The position numbers were made by a program, and so were the translations under genes. The notes beneath the pieces were generated by a model. The model worked only from the letters and a program-made list of their open reading frames with translations. It did no database searches and had not been told where the DNA came from. Positions 26,452 through 35,115 of a DNA stretch of 64,000 nt are shown here, in pieces. The stretch comes from an uncultured Pseudomonadota bacterium (GTDB taxonomy: Bacteria; Myxococcota_A; UBA796; GCA-2862545), in the NCBI GenBank assembly GCA_913061235.1, contig CAJXTB010000030.1, forward strand, positions 1 to 64,000, written 5' to 3'. How positions within the stretch are numbered: position 1 is the first letter of the stretch; each line of letters begins with the position of its first letter.

Positions 26452-29400
26452 CTGTCCGCATGGATTCACACATGGTGCGAGTGGCTCGTTGGTTCTTGTG
26501 CGGCTGGCTGGCAGTCTGCTCGATTGCGTATGCAGCTCCTCCTGTCTGGAGCGGTTTGCCCACGGAGCCCGCCGCGGCATGGGCGATGTGGGAGCAAGAG
26601 CGAGCCCCGCAACTGCGCGCACGGCTTGAGACAGCGTCCCAGCGCGTACAAGGAGCAGAACAGTACTTTGCCGCAGATATTCCTCTAAGCAGCGCCTTCC
26701 CGCACTTGGCAGATGCTCGACTTGATGACCCGCTGGTGCTGTCTGCACGCCTGGTGGCTCTGGATGATGCCATGGTTGCCGCGGAGGCAGACCGAACAAC
26801 GACCAGTCCTGACTTTGGTGGAATGGACCGCGCAGCTCAGGCCACCGAGCTGGTGGAAACCGTCCTGTCCCTAGAGTCGACTGCCGCGGCAAGTGAGCGT
26901 CGTCTGTTGCTTTCGCTGCGGGCACGATTGGCTCGGTTTCCTGGAGAAACCTACGAGAGGACCCAGGCTCACCTAGCGGATATCGATGCCTCCCTGAGTC
27001 AGGCACGGCGTGCATTGTCAGCCGATACAGAGGATGTGCAAGCAGCACGCGCGGTAGCAGCGCTCGACGTTGAGCGGGCTGCGGCCATGGCGCTGTTTGC
27101 AGACCTACGTCGACTGGCGACCGTGTCCGGGTTCGAGGTCTCAGAACCTCTTTTCGACCTCGCAACCTTGAACAGCGAAGGCAGAGAGGCCCAACGGCGT
27201 GCTGATCAACGGCTTGACTTGTTGCGCGGGCACGTCACCGGTGGCCTCGCTGACCGCATTGATGCGGCGCGTCTGCAGTGGCGCTCGAACGTCGAGCTCC
27301 CAAGGGTTCGCAATGACCTAGAACTTAAGCTGTCCGCTGAGGCACCACCGCCACCACAGAGCGATACCGACGCTCTCGCCGCTCAACTTGCAGAGCTGGA
27401 AGAACGCATCGCGCAGCCGGTCCCAGCTGCGGACGGGTCGCTCTCACCGGCTGCAGCCGCCGTCCAGCTACAGATCGACGAGGTCGAGGCGCAGATCGTC
27501 GATGTAGAACGGTCACAGTTGGCGAGCGCAATTGGCAGCCTACAAGACCGTCTTGAACGGGCGAGCTCCCAGGCTCAGGATGCACGAGACTCAAGTGACG
27601 CAGCACGAGAAGAGGCGCTGCAGGCAGCGAGTGAGAGCCAAGCGTCTCTGCTTCGTCACGTGGCCCAGGCCAACGACCGGGAAGCGCGCAGCCTGGACCG
27701 GCTGTCTAACCTAGAACAGGTGGCAGAACGCCGGCAGGTGGGCCGAGTTGCGCGTGGACAAGAGGTCAAATCCAAGATCGACGAGTCCCTCGAAGAAGCG
27801 CGCTCACTTCTGTACACATCCGATGTCGGGCCCGATGATGCGTATGCTGCCGCTCGCATTGAAATACGGACATTGCGCAGGGAAGCCCTACGGTTGTTGA
27901 GCCTTCACGCTACAGCGGAGCGCGAGACAGAAGCGACTCTTGAAGCCGTGGAGTCAGACCGCCGGGTCATGGCGGAGCTGTCCCGTGCTCCCATGGTCGG
28001 ACAAGATATTGCGGCGCGCGACGCGGCCATGTCACGCTGGAGAACGGCCCTCAAGGGAGAGGTGGAGGCGTCAGAGGCTGCGGAGGTCGCTGTTGTTGCG
28101 GACCAAGCCTCCGCGCTGGTGGCTCTGCGTAGCATTAAGGAAGGCAAGCGCTCGATCAAGAGCTTGGTGTCACCTGAACAGCGTCGGATTGACTGGGAGA
28201 AGCTGAGTTTGGACCTGCGCTGGGAGCAGGCGCTTGTGTGGCCTACGTTCTTGGCAATGATCAACGACCAGTTCTTGGCCGTCATTGAAGCCCCGCTCAA
28301 CCTGTTCAACCCCGTCTACATGTCTGCGTTCATGCGCAGCGGTTTCTGGCTGTTCGTGTTTTTGTTGGGCTGGTGGTTCATCCGCGCGCGTTCGGGCCCC
28401 ATTGGGGTCTGGCTCATTAGTCGGGTTGCGGAGAGGCGAGAGGGCCGCGGTGGCTTGTTCACGCTGCAGCCTGAGGTGAGACGGACTGTCCGCGCTGTGT
28501 TGGACTTGGCCATTGGTTGGTTGCTGCGTGAGCCGCTGGTCGGATTCCTTCCGATTCTTGGGTTCGCGGTGTGGGTGTACCTGCAGGTTGCCCTGTACCG
28601 GCTCGCTGTGGCGCTGTTCGACTTGTTTGTCGAGCCGTATGGGGCAGTGCGGCCTTCCGTTCTTACCCTTGGTATAAAGGCCCATAGTCTTGCTCGACAC
28701 TCCCTTCGTTGGCTCGCGATGTGGCTCATCACCCGCGACTTCGTCCGTCAGATTCTTCAAGGAGTGCTCGACGCAGACGGCCTGGACATCATCGCGCGTT
28801 GGGGTATTGATGCTGTTGGTTTTGCGGGTGTCTTGTTCTTATTGCACCGCTGGGCACCTGTTCTCCGTGGGGAGATTCAGAGCTTTCATCAGGAGTCGCG
28901 CTGGGTCCGGTTTCTGTCGAAACCACCTCGCTTTTCCCTGCTGAATGCGCCGTGGGCCGTCGTCACTGGCGGGTACCTTAGCTTGGCCTGGATGTGGGAC
29001 CGCACACAAGAGCTCGCCAGGGAGCGCGAGGGCTTCGGACGACTGCTCGCGGCAGTGACGCGGTACCGTCTGCCCACCGAAGAAGACCATCCCGAGTCGG
29101 TCCTACCGCCACCGGCGCCAGTTCTTGCGGCCTTAAACGACCATTCACGGCACTACAGTGAGTGGGTCGAACGCAACGAAGACGCTGTGTTGCGCCGGGC
29201 ATTCGCTTCGTGGGGGTCTGACCACTCGTCGGGTGTGATGCTGTTTACAGGTGATCCAGGCGAGGGGAAAGACGCCTATCTTCGCAGGATTGTTCCGACT
29301 CTTCCTGGAAATATCCCAGTTCTGTACACCAAAGTAGAGCAGCGCCTCAACAACGAGGTCGATGCTGTTGACTGGCTCGCCGGCGTCATGGGCGGGAATG

Positions 29401-30182
29401 CACCGACACACAGCACCGAGGCATTTGTTGAGTGGTTGGAGCTGCAAGAACCTCGCATTTTGGTCGTTAGCGACCTGCAAGGTGCCTTCTTGCGAACTGT
29501 TGGCGGATTTCAAGGGCTTCGCGCCCTGCTGTACCTCCTAAATGCCGGGTCAAACCGCCACTTTGTGGTGGGCACGTGTCACCGCAAGGCGTTTCAATAC
29601 CTCAAACGACTGGGGTCATTGGTCAACATTGAAGTGGTCCGCGAAGTGGTGTCCTTGGCACCGTACGGCGAGAAAGACATGCAGGCGTTGGTGACGGGCA
29701 TGCTGACGCCACTTGGGTACGACCTTCGGTTTGGGACCCTGGTTCGCAACAGCCCATTTGGTGTCGACCCAGCCATTGAGCTTCGCCGTGCCGTTGGTCG
29801 CTTCTATTTGTTGTTGGCAGACGCCAGCGATGGGAACCCAGGTGTTGCCTTGCGTCTACTCACCCAGTGCCTGAGTCAGTCGTCCGACCCCATGTCCCTC
29901 GACGTCCGCATTGCTCCATGCCTGGGCGCTGGAACCCTGGACACCTTGTCAGACGACGAGATGTTCATGCTTGTCGCCTTGCGTATGCAAGGCGGCCTGA
30001 ACGAGCCGGAGCTGGTGCGTGTCACCAATATGAGTGCCAACGTGGTGCGAAACGTTGTTCGGAACCTCTTAAACCGTAAGCTCCTGTGCAAGAAAGGGTC
30101 CACAGTGGTCGTTGCGCTCGAACAACTGCCCGTAGTGACGAGAACCCTGCGTCGCCGCCATTTCCTCCACTTTGTGAACTAG
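26448..30182 (+). CDS. Large membrane protein: periplasmic coiled coil, TM segments, P-loop ATPase, winged helix
   Basis: Protein of 1244 residues. A signal peptide (ending near AYAA, residue 30) leads into about 530 residues rich in Ala, Glu, Arg and Gln, largely coiled coil. At least three hydrophobic segments follow (about 629-647, 697-722, 790-806; another near 838-850). From about 885 comes a cytoplasmic P-loop domain: Walker A GDPGEGKD (935-942), Walker B RILVVSD (about 1003-1009), and a C-terminal winged-helix-like region (about 1168-1220, SDDEMFMLVALRMQGG), a layout like STAND/AAA ATPases. Asp replaces the usual Ser/Thr after the P-loop Lys. The N-terminal half resembles MscK in plan, and an MscS channel gene follows three bases later. 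Function not known; channel control is my inference. Confidence 0.75.
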   Translation: MTVRMDSHMVRVARWFLCGWLAVCSIAYAAPPVWSGLPTEPAAAWAMWEQERAPQLRARLETASQRVQGAEQYFAADIPLSSAFPHLADARLDDPLVLSARLVALDDAMVAAEADRTTTSPDFGGMDRAAQATELVETVLSLESTAAASERRLLLSLRARLARFPGETYERTQAHLADIDASLSQARRALSADTEDVQAARAVAALDVERAAAMALFADLRRLATVSGFEVSEPLFDLATLNSEGREAQRRADQRLDLLRGHVTGGLADRIDAARLQWRSNVELPRVRNDLELKLSAEAPPPPQSDTDALAAQLAELEERIAQPVPAADGSLSPAAAAVQLQIDEVEAQIVDVERSQLASAIGSLQDRLERASSQAQDARDSSDAAREEALQAASESQASLLRHVAQANDREARSLDRLSNLEQVAERRQVGRVARGQEVKSKIDESLEEARSLLYTSDVGPDDAYAAARIEIRTLRREALRLLSLHATAERETEATLEAVESDRRVMAELSRAPMVGQDIAARDAAMSRWRTALKGEVEASEAAEVAVVADQASALVALRSIKEGKRSIKSLVSPEQRRIDWEKLSLDLRWEQALVWPTFLAMINDQFLAVIEAPLNLFNPVYMSAFMRSGFWLFVFLLGWWFIRARSGPIGVWLISRVAERREGRGGLFTLQPEVRRTVRAVLDLAIGWLLREPLVGFLPILGFAVWVYLQVALYRLAVALFDLFVEPYGAVRPSVLTLGIKAHSLARHSLRWLAMWLITRDFVRQILQGVLDADGLDIIARWGIDAVGFAGVLFLLHRWAPVLRGEIQSFHQESRWVRFLSKPPRFSLLNAPWAVVTGGYLSLAWMWDRTQELAREREGFGRLLAAVTRYRLPTEEDHPESVLPPPAPVLAALNDHSRHYSEWVERNEDAVLRRAFASWGSDHSSGVMLFTGDPGEGKDAYLRRIVPTLPGNIPVLYTKVEQRLNNEVDAVDWLAGVMGGNAPTHSTEAFVEWLELQEPRILVVSDLQGAFLRTVGGFQGLRALLYLLNAGSNRHFVVGTCHRKAFQYLKRLGSLVNIEVVREVVSLAPYGEKDMQALVTGMLTPLGYDLRFGTLVRNSPFGVDPAIELRRAVGRFYLLLADASDGNPGVALRLLTQCLSQSSDPMSLDVRIAPCLGAGTLDTLSDDEMFMLVALRMQGGLNEPELVRVTNMSANVVRNVVRNLLNRKLLCKKGSTVVVALEQLPVVTRTLRRRHFLHFVN

Positions 30183-30185
30183 GCC

Positions 30186-31031
30186 ATGAACGAAGACATC
30201 GACGTACAGCAGATCATTCAGTTCATTCGGTGGGACCAAGTTCCCACGGCGTTTTTTGTGGTGTTGGTTGGCTGGATGGGCTTCGTGGTCTTGGGTCGAA
30301 CCCTCGACAACCTTGGCGAGCGCTTCACCGACCGCCGGCTGGTGCTGAAGAAGAGCAAGGCGCTGCTGCGTTTCGTACTGTACGCAGCGCTGGCAATTTT
30401 GGTGGCCACCAGCCTTCTCGACATTCCAACTCAGGCCATGTTCGCCCTCGCAGGAACTATCGGCCTGGCGTTGGGCTTCGCCTTCAAGGACTTGTTGGCA
30501 TCGCTCATGGCCGGCGTCATCCTGCTCTTTGATGAGCCGTTTCAGGTCGGTGACCGGATCAGTTTTGGCGGCAACTATGGCGAGGTCACCGAGATTGGCC
30601 TGCGGTCTGTTCGGCTGGTCACCCTGGACGACAACCTCGTCACCATCCCCAACAGTCAGTTCTTGACCGACTCGGTAGCGAGTGCCAATGCTGGTGCACT
30701 CGACTGCATGGTTGTCGTTCCGTTCTTCATTGGTGCGGCCGAGAAGTTCTCAGTCGCTCGACGAATCGTAGCGGAAGCGGCGGCGACCAGCCGGTATGTG
30801 TACCTGCAAAAGCCAATCGTTACGCTAGTAAGCGACGAGTTCATGGGCGAACGGTTCGTCACGGTCATTCGCTTAAAGGCCTATGTGTTTGACGCGCGGT
30901 ACGAAAAGGCATTTGCGTCTGACGTGACCGAGCGGGTCAAGCGAGCTCTAGCAGACGCCGACATTCACACACCAGACCGTCAATACCGCGACCTCGAGTT
31001 GAACCGGCGCGAGACCCCACCGGAAGTCTAG
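30186..31031 (+). CDS. MscS-family mechanosensitive channel
   Basis: Small-conductance mechanosensitive channel subunit of 281 residues. Three hydrophobic helices lie in the first 115 residues; the pore helix region is GTIGLALGFAFKDLLASLMAGVILL, followed by the beta domain signature FQVGDRISFGG...GEVTEIGLRSVRLVTLDDNLVTIPN. The C-terminal alpha/beta vestibule domain is complete. It lacks the long periplasmic part of MscK-type channels, but the gene directly upstream encodes just such a coiled-coil domain. The three-base spacing to that gene implies one operon. Normal role: release of solutes on hypo-osmotic shock. Confidence 0.93.
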   Translation: MNEDIDVQQIIQFIRWDQVPTAFFVVLVGWMGFVVLGRTLDNLGERFTDRRLVLKKSKALLRFVLYAALAILVATSLLDIPTQAMFALAGTIGLALGFAFKDLLASLMAGVILLFDEPFQVGDRISFGGNYGEVTEIGLRSVRLVTLDDNLVTIPNSQFLTDSVASANAGALDCMVVVPFFIGAAEKFSVARRIVAEAAATSRYVYLQKPIVTLVSDEFMGERFVTVIRLKAYVFDARYEKAFASDVTERVKRALADADIHTPDRQYRDLELNRRETPPEV

Positions 31032-31043
31032 GTCTCCGAGGCT

Positions 31044-32402
31044 CTAGCTGCCGAGAACTGCGAGTGCCTGTGCGATGGACACAAGCTTCTCACGCGGCTT
31101 TCCGACCGCCTTACCGGCTTGCACTTCGTGGGCATCCAGAGCCAGCCAGTCTTGCCAGGTGACGACGCGGACGCCCCGCTCTGCCAGCAGATTCACGATG
31201 GCATCAGCTTCCGGCAAGTCGGTGGGCTCGGGAGAGTCGGCAATCATGCCGTCGACGGTGGCCTGGGCGCAGCTTCGGTTGGTGCCAATGACTCCGCTCG
31301 GGCCTCGTTTGGCCCAGCCGGCTGTGTAGCCCTTGAGCATGGGGGGGCCGCTCGCGACGGTCAGCACGCGGCCATCCGCGCTGGCCAGCCGACCTCTGGC
31401 TGAATCAAAGGGAACGCCGCTGATGACGTGGCCACGGTAGCCGATCGAACGGAACACTTGGTCGACCGAGAAGACCTCGCGGGCATCGGTCAGCCGTGCG
31501 CTCCAACCATCTCCTCGGGGTTCAAGCTCGGTCTGGCCGACTTCAATGGCTGTGACGTGGTCGTCGCCCTGAATCGCTGTGGGGCTCGCAAAGAACTCGA
31601 TGCGAATGGTCCGATTGCCTGGCGTGTGTGCACGTTGGGCGAAATCAGCGAGAATGTCGAGGTTGGCCAGAAGGTTCGGATGCGGCTCCTCAGGCATTGT
31701 GTGCGCGTCGCGCTGGAGCGAATCGCTGTCGATCAGGACATCCACACCAGGAATGGCGCCGAGCTCTCCAAGCTCCTTGGGTGTGCACGCAGCAGCGGCG
31801 GGTCCACGACGGGCAAACAGTGTGACATGCTTCACCTTAGAAGCTCGTAGGGCCTGTAGAGCGTGTTCTGCAATGTCTGTCTTCGCCAGCTCGTCGGGCG
31901 AGGTCATCAGGATGCGGGCCACGTCGAGTGCGACGTTGCCAACACCAATGATGGCCACACCCGGCTTCGAGAGGTCGAAGGTGGCATCAGCGTAGTCCGG
32001 GTGACCGTTGTACCAAGCGACGAACTCGCGCGCCGAGTGGCATCCTACAAGGTCTTCGCCGGCAATTCCGAGCTTACGGTCGTCTGCGCAGCCCACACTC
32101 AACACCCATTGGTCGTAGTGGGTGTCGAGGTCTTCTAGAGTCAGATCTCGACCTAGCTCCACGTTCCCGAAGAACCGGAATCCGGGCTTGGACGCAGTGC
32201 GAGCGTAGGCCCGCGTCACAGCCTTAATGTTCGGATGGTCCGGAGCGACACCGGCACGAACCAGACCATACGGCACTGGCAGGCGGTCAAACAGATCGAT
32301 CTGGACGGTGCGAGAGGGGTGCTTCATCAGGGAGGCAGCGGCATAGAAGCCCGCCGGACCTGCACCTACGATGGCAATGCGAAGGGGCCGTTGTTCACTC
32401 AT
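31044..32402 (-). CDS. fprA: FprA-type ferredoxin-NADP reductase
   Basis: FAD flavoenzyme of 452 residues that passes electrons between NADPH and ferredoxin, of the adrenodoxin-reductase type. The FAD-binding motif IVGAGPAGFYAA stands at the N-terminus, followed by DRLPVPYGLVRAGVAPDHP, which is diagnostic of this family. The NADP-binding motif is IIGVGNVALDVARIL, and GWAKRGPSGVIGTNR lies near the end. The ATG at 32402 has GGAG six bases upstream. It is alone on the minus strand between the MscS gene and a lipoprotein gene; the ferredoxin partner is not in view. Confidence 0.92.
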   Translation of the reverse strand: MSEQRPLRIAIVGAGPAGFYAAASLMKHPSRTVQIDLFDRLPVPYGLVRAGVAPDHPNIKAVTRAYARTASKPGFRFFGNVELGRDLTLEDLDTHYDQWVLSVGCADDRKLGIAGEDLVGCHSAREFVAWYNGHPDYADATFDLSKPGVAIIGVGNVALDVARILMTSPDELAKTDIAEHALQALRASKVKHVTLFARRGPAAAACTPKELGELGAIPGVDVLIDSDSLQRDAHTMPEEPHPNLLANLDILADFAQRAHTPGNRTIRIEFFASPTAIQGDDHVTAIEVGQTELEPRGDGWSARLTDAREVFSVDQVFRSIGYRGHVISGVPFDSARGRLASADGRVLTVASGPPMLKGYTAGWAKRGPSGVIGTNRSCAQATVDGMIADSPEPTDLPEADAIVNLLAERGVRVVTWQDWLALDAHEVQAGKAVGKPREKLVSIAQALAVLGS

Positions 32403-32514
32403 GTCGCACTCCATTGTGGCGAAGCGCCGACTAACCTGAGTCTGGCATTGTGGGGGGAAGCAGGGTGACCAATGGGGCTCAGCGTGTCACACTGCGCCCA
32501 ACCTCGGAGTTCCC

Positions 32515-33354
32515 ATGCGCTCGCTCGCGATTCTGCCCCTGCTCTTGTTGTCTGGATGTCCAAAAGGCTCTCTGCCTGTTGATATCAGCAAGTTCTCCCC
32601 AAAGATTCAGTTCGAGAACTTTGAGCTCGACGGTATCAACTTTCAACAGGCGGACACGCAGTTCGTCTTCAACATCGACAACCCGAACCCCGTCGGACTG
32701 TCCGTAGCGTCATTTACCTATGACCTAGACCTGGCTGGAAATGGGTTCATCGAAGGCGACAATTCAGATGGCCTTGCACTGCCAGCTGCAGGAAGCACTC
32801 AGTTTAAGCTGCCGGTCAGTGTTGTCTTCGCGGACGTCTTCGCCCTGGTTCAAAACCTGGATGTGAAGAGCGAAGTTCCGTTCACCATCCAAGGCGAGTT
32901 TGGCTTCCAGACACCTCTGGGCATTCTGCGCATTCCATACCAGGAAGAGGGCAACTTGCCGGTTCTTCAGGCGCCCAAGGTCAGCGTGAAGGGCGTTCGC
33001 GTTGACACCTTCCAGCCGCTTCGCAATCGCGCGACCCTCGCTGTGGACATCGGCGTTACCAGCGCTGGTGGAAGCGCGCTTTCATTGGCTGGCTTTGACT
33101 ACGACCTGACCCTTGGTGGCGAGTCTGTCGCGGCTGGCTTGCTAGAGCAGTTTGCCGAGGTCTCTGGCGACGCTGAACAAGTGGTCACGTTGCCAATCGA
33201 GCTCAACCTCCTGGGCATGGGCAGCTCCATTGTCAGCGCCATCAGCAACCGTGGTCCCATTGACGTTGGCTTGACCGGTGGATTGACCGTTGGCACACCA
33301 TTCGGCCCGTTGCCTCTGAACATCGACGAACAGGCAAACCTCAACCTGCGATAG
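32515..33354 (+). CDS. LEA type 2 family lipoprotein
   Basis: Lipoprotein of 279 residues with lipobox LLSGC (Cys15). Two LEA-2/WHy-like domains follow: the first around 30-125 (VFNIDNPNPVGLSVASFTYDL), the second around 150-270 (LAVDIGVTSAGGSALSLAGFDYDL). In such domains an NPNP-type turn followed by a beta-rich strand is typical. Members are linked with desiccation or envelope stress, but the bacterial function is poorly known. GGAG lies six bases before the ATG. The gene is divergent from fprA and converges on the deacetylase-like gene with three bases between. Confidence 0.85.
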   Translation: MRSLAILPLLLLSGCPKGSLPVDISKFSPKIQFENFELDGINFQQADTQFVFNIDNPNPVGLSVASFTYDLDLAGNGFIEGDNSDGLALPAAGSTQFKLPVSVVFADVFALVQNLDVKSEVPFTIQGEFGFQTPLGILRIPYQEEGNLPVLQAPKVSVKGVRVDTFQPLRNRATLAVDIGVTSAGGSALSLAGFDYDLTLGGESVAAGLLEQFAEVSGDAEQVVTLPIELNLLGMGSSIVSAISNRGPIDVGLTGGLTVGTPFGPLPLNIDEQANLNLR

Positions 33355-33357
33355 AGT

Positions 33358-35112
33358 CTACGCAGGAAGCAAGGCTCCTTTTAGGCGTGCGCGAACTGCG
33401 CGCGCCTCTTTTGCGTGGTTCGCAAGGGCATCACGAGCAGCTCCCGTCAGCGGCCACACCATCGGGCCTGGGTCCCATTTCAGCACTTCATCCCATTCGG
33501 TGGGGATTCCTTGGCCATCCAAGCGCTCGCTGACTCGGTGCAGAGGCTGGCGAATAGTGCCGTCAAGCACGGCACGAAAGCGGCCTTCTCGTGTGGGGTC
33601 GAGAAAGAAGAACTGGTCACGTACCATCCATGCCACATGGAAGTGCGACGGTACCAGCGACACAGCGTCGAGACTAGCTCGCTCTGCCAGCGCGCGAATA
33701 AGGACGAGCGCTTGCTCACCTAGGCCAAGTCCAGGAGCGTCTTGGCCTGGCAAGCGCGGTTTGTTGGTAGCGAACGGCACCCGCGGGTCGCGAAGCGTGA
33801 GCCACTCGATGAACAGGGTGTCTAGGTCATCAATGCGGCGCTCGCGTGCCGACAGCTCGAACAGGACCTGCTGCTCTCCGCCAACCATCGCTGAGATACG
33901 CAACAAGTGCGGCGGGGCCTGCGCGTCGACATGCACGCTTAGTCCTTGAAATCCCATGCGCTGCAACGTGTCAAGCAACCCGTAGCGCGTCAGCGCATAG
34001 GCCACTCCTTGCTCGGTATACAGGCCGAGAAACCGATGCTCTTGGGTGGGCATCCCCAAGGCCTCGGCAACATCTGCGCCGGTAAGCCAAGCGTCGCTTG
34101 TGCCGAGTTCACCTGGGTCTAAGGTACGCATGATGCGACGGGTTCGGTGCATCAAAGGGTCAAATGACGCTGCTGGAGATTCTCTCTCGCCGGCAAACGT
34201 CGCGACTGCAGTCGCGAATACCCGCCAAGCCCCTGGCGTGTACCCGCCGGCAGGAAAGAGCACGGTGGGGCGGTCTCCGATGGCCGCAAACAGTCTCCTG
34301 TCGCGCTCAGCCAGACCTTTGGGGGTCGTTGCCAGGCCGCCGTAGCGGTCACCGCCGAGGGGGTCGGCACCGGCAAGGACAATGACCACATCAGGCTTGC
34401 CAAGGTCTTTGATGGCCGCGTCTACCGCCTTTAGGTAGGCGACGTCATCGCCACCACTGGGCACTCGGTGGTCGAACACCCAGTCAGGGGTCTCCCAGCT
34501 CGACTGGACGCCAACACTGATGAGGCGAATGCCATCTCGCTCGGGGTCTAGGCAGGCAGCAATGCCATCTGGCGGATGTGCGTCAACGTCCACAATAGCG
34601 ACCTTGCCCGTGTACCCGCGTAGTCGCAGCACTCGAACGGCCACTGCCACGTCATTGATTCCACAGAACCCTGTGCCCGCTGCTGGGTGGGCATGGTGAA
34701 AGCCTCCGGCCAACACAGCTGCACACCCGCGGGTCTGCACAGCCCAGGCTAGTGCATCCGTTGCAGCACCGGTTGAGCGTCTCCACATCTCAATGATGGA
34801 CGCTGTTGAGAACAGGGCGGGCTCTAGCCCCAGGATCCGTGCCATCACCTGTGGGTCGTCCAGCTGTGCCACGTAGTCGCTGTCGTGCACGCGCAGCAGG
34901 TCTTCCCAGGACGCTTCGCGCGCAGACTCCACATCGTCGGCGTTGACTAAGCGACGTGCGAGCAGCCATGTCAGCACATGGTCGGCTCGGCTCGGCTCAA
35001 TACCAAGACGCTGTTCGGCGCTTGCAATGGGAATCTGAAAGGCAGAGTGGTGCCACACACGCAGCGAGCGTCTACGGCGCCGGATCAGGCTACGAATGCG
35101 GGACAGAGCCAC
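33358..35112 (-). CDS. Histone-deacetylase-like hydrolase with C-terminal extension
   Basis: Protein of 584 residues. Residues about 20-330 form an HDAC/AcuC-like arginase-fold domain: GGFHHAHPAAGTGFCGINDVA holds the charge-relay histidines, DVDAHPPDG the first metal-binding Asp and His, and AGADPLGGDRYGG the second metal Asp. The usual HxGDG/HHGDG segment reads HPPDG here, so two prolines replace the His-Gly part while the metal ligands remain. The last 250 residues match no family I recognise. GTG start, four bases after the ppk stop, so it is co-transcribed with polyphosphate kinase. The substrate is unknown; deacetylation of small acylated amines or proteins is typical. Confidence 0.82.
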   Translation of the reverse strand: MALSRIRSLIRRRRRSLRVWHHSAFQIPIASAEQRLGIEPSRADHVLTWLLARRLVNADDVESAREASWEDLLRVHDSDYVAQLDDPQVMARILGLEPALFSTASIIEMWRRSTGAATDALAWAVQTRGCAAVLAGGFHHAHPAAGTGFCGINDVAVAVRVLRLRGYTGKVAIVDVDAHPPDGIAACLDPERDGIRLISVGVQSSWETPDWVFDHRVPSGGDDVAYLKAVDAAIKDLGKPDVVIVLAGADPLGGDRYGGLATTPKGLAERDRRLFAAIGDRPTVLFPAGGYTPGAWRVFATAVATFAGERESPAASFDPLMHRTRRIMRTLDPGELGTSDAWLTGADVAEALGMPTQEHRFLGLYTEQGVAYALTRYGLLDTLQRMGFQGLSVHVDAQAPPHLLRISAMVGGEQQVLFELSARERRIDDLDTLFIEWLTLRDPRVPFATNKPRLPGQDAPGLGLGEQALVLIRALAERASLDAVSLVPSHFHVAWMVRDQFFFLDPTREGRFRAVLDGTIRQPLHRVSERLDGQGIPTEWDEVLKWDPGPMVWPLTGAARDALANHAKEARAVRARLKGALLPA

Positions 35113-35115
35113 GAA

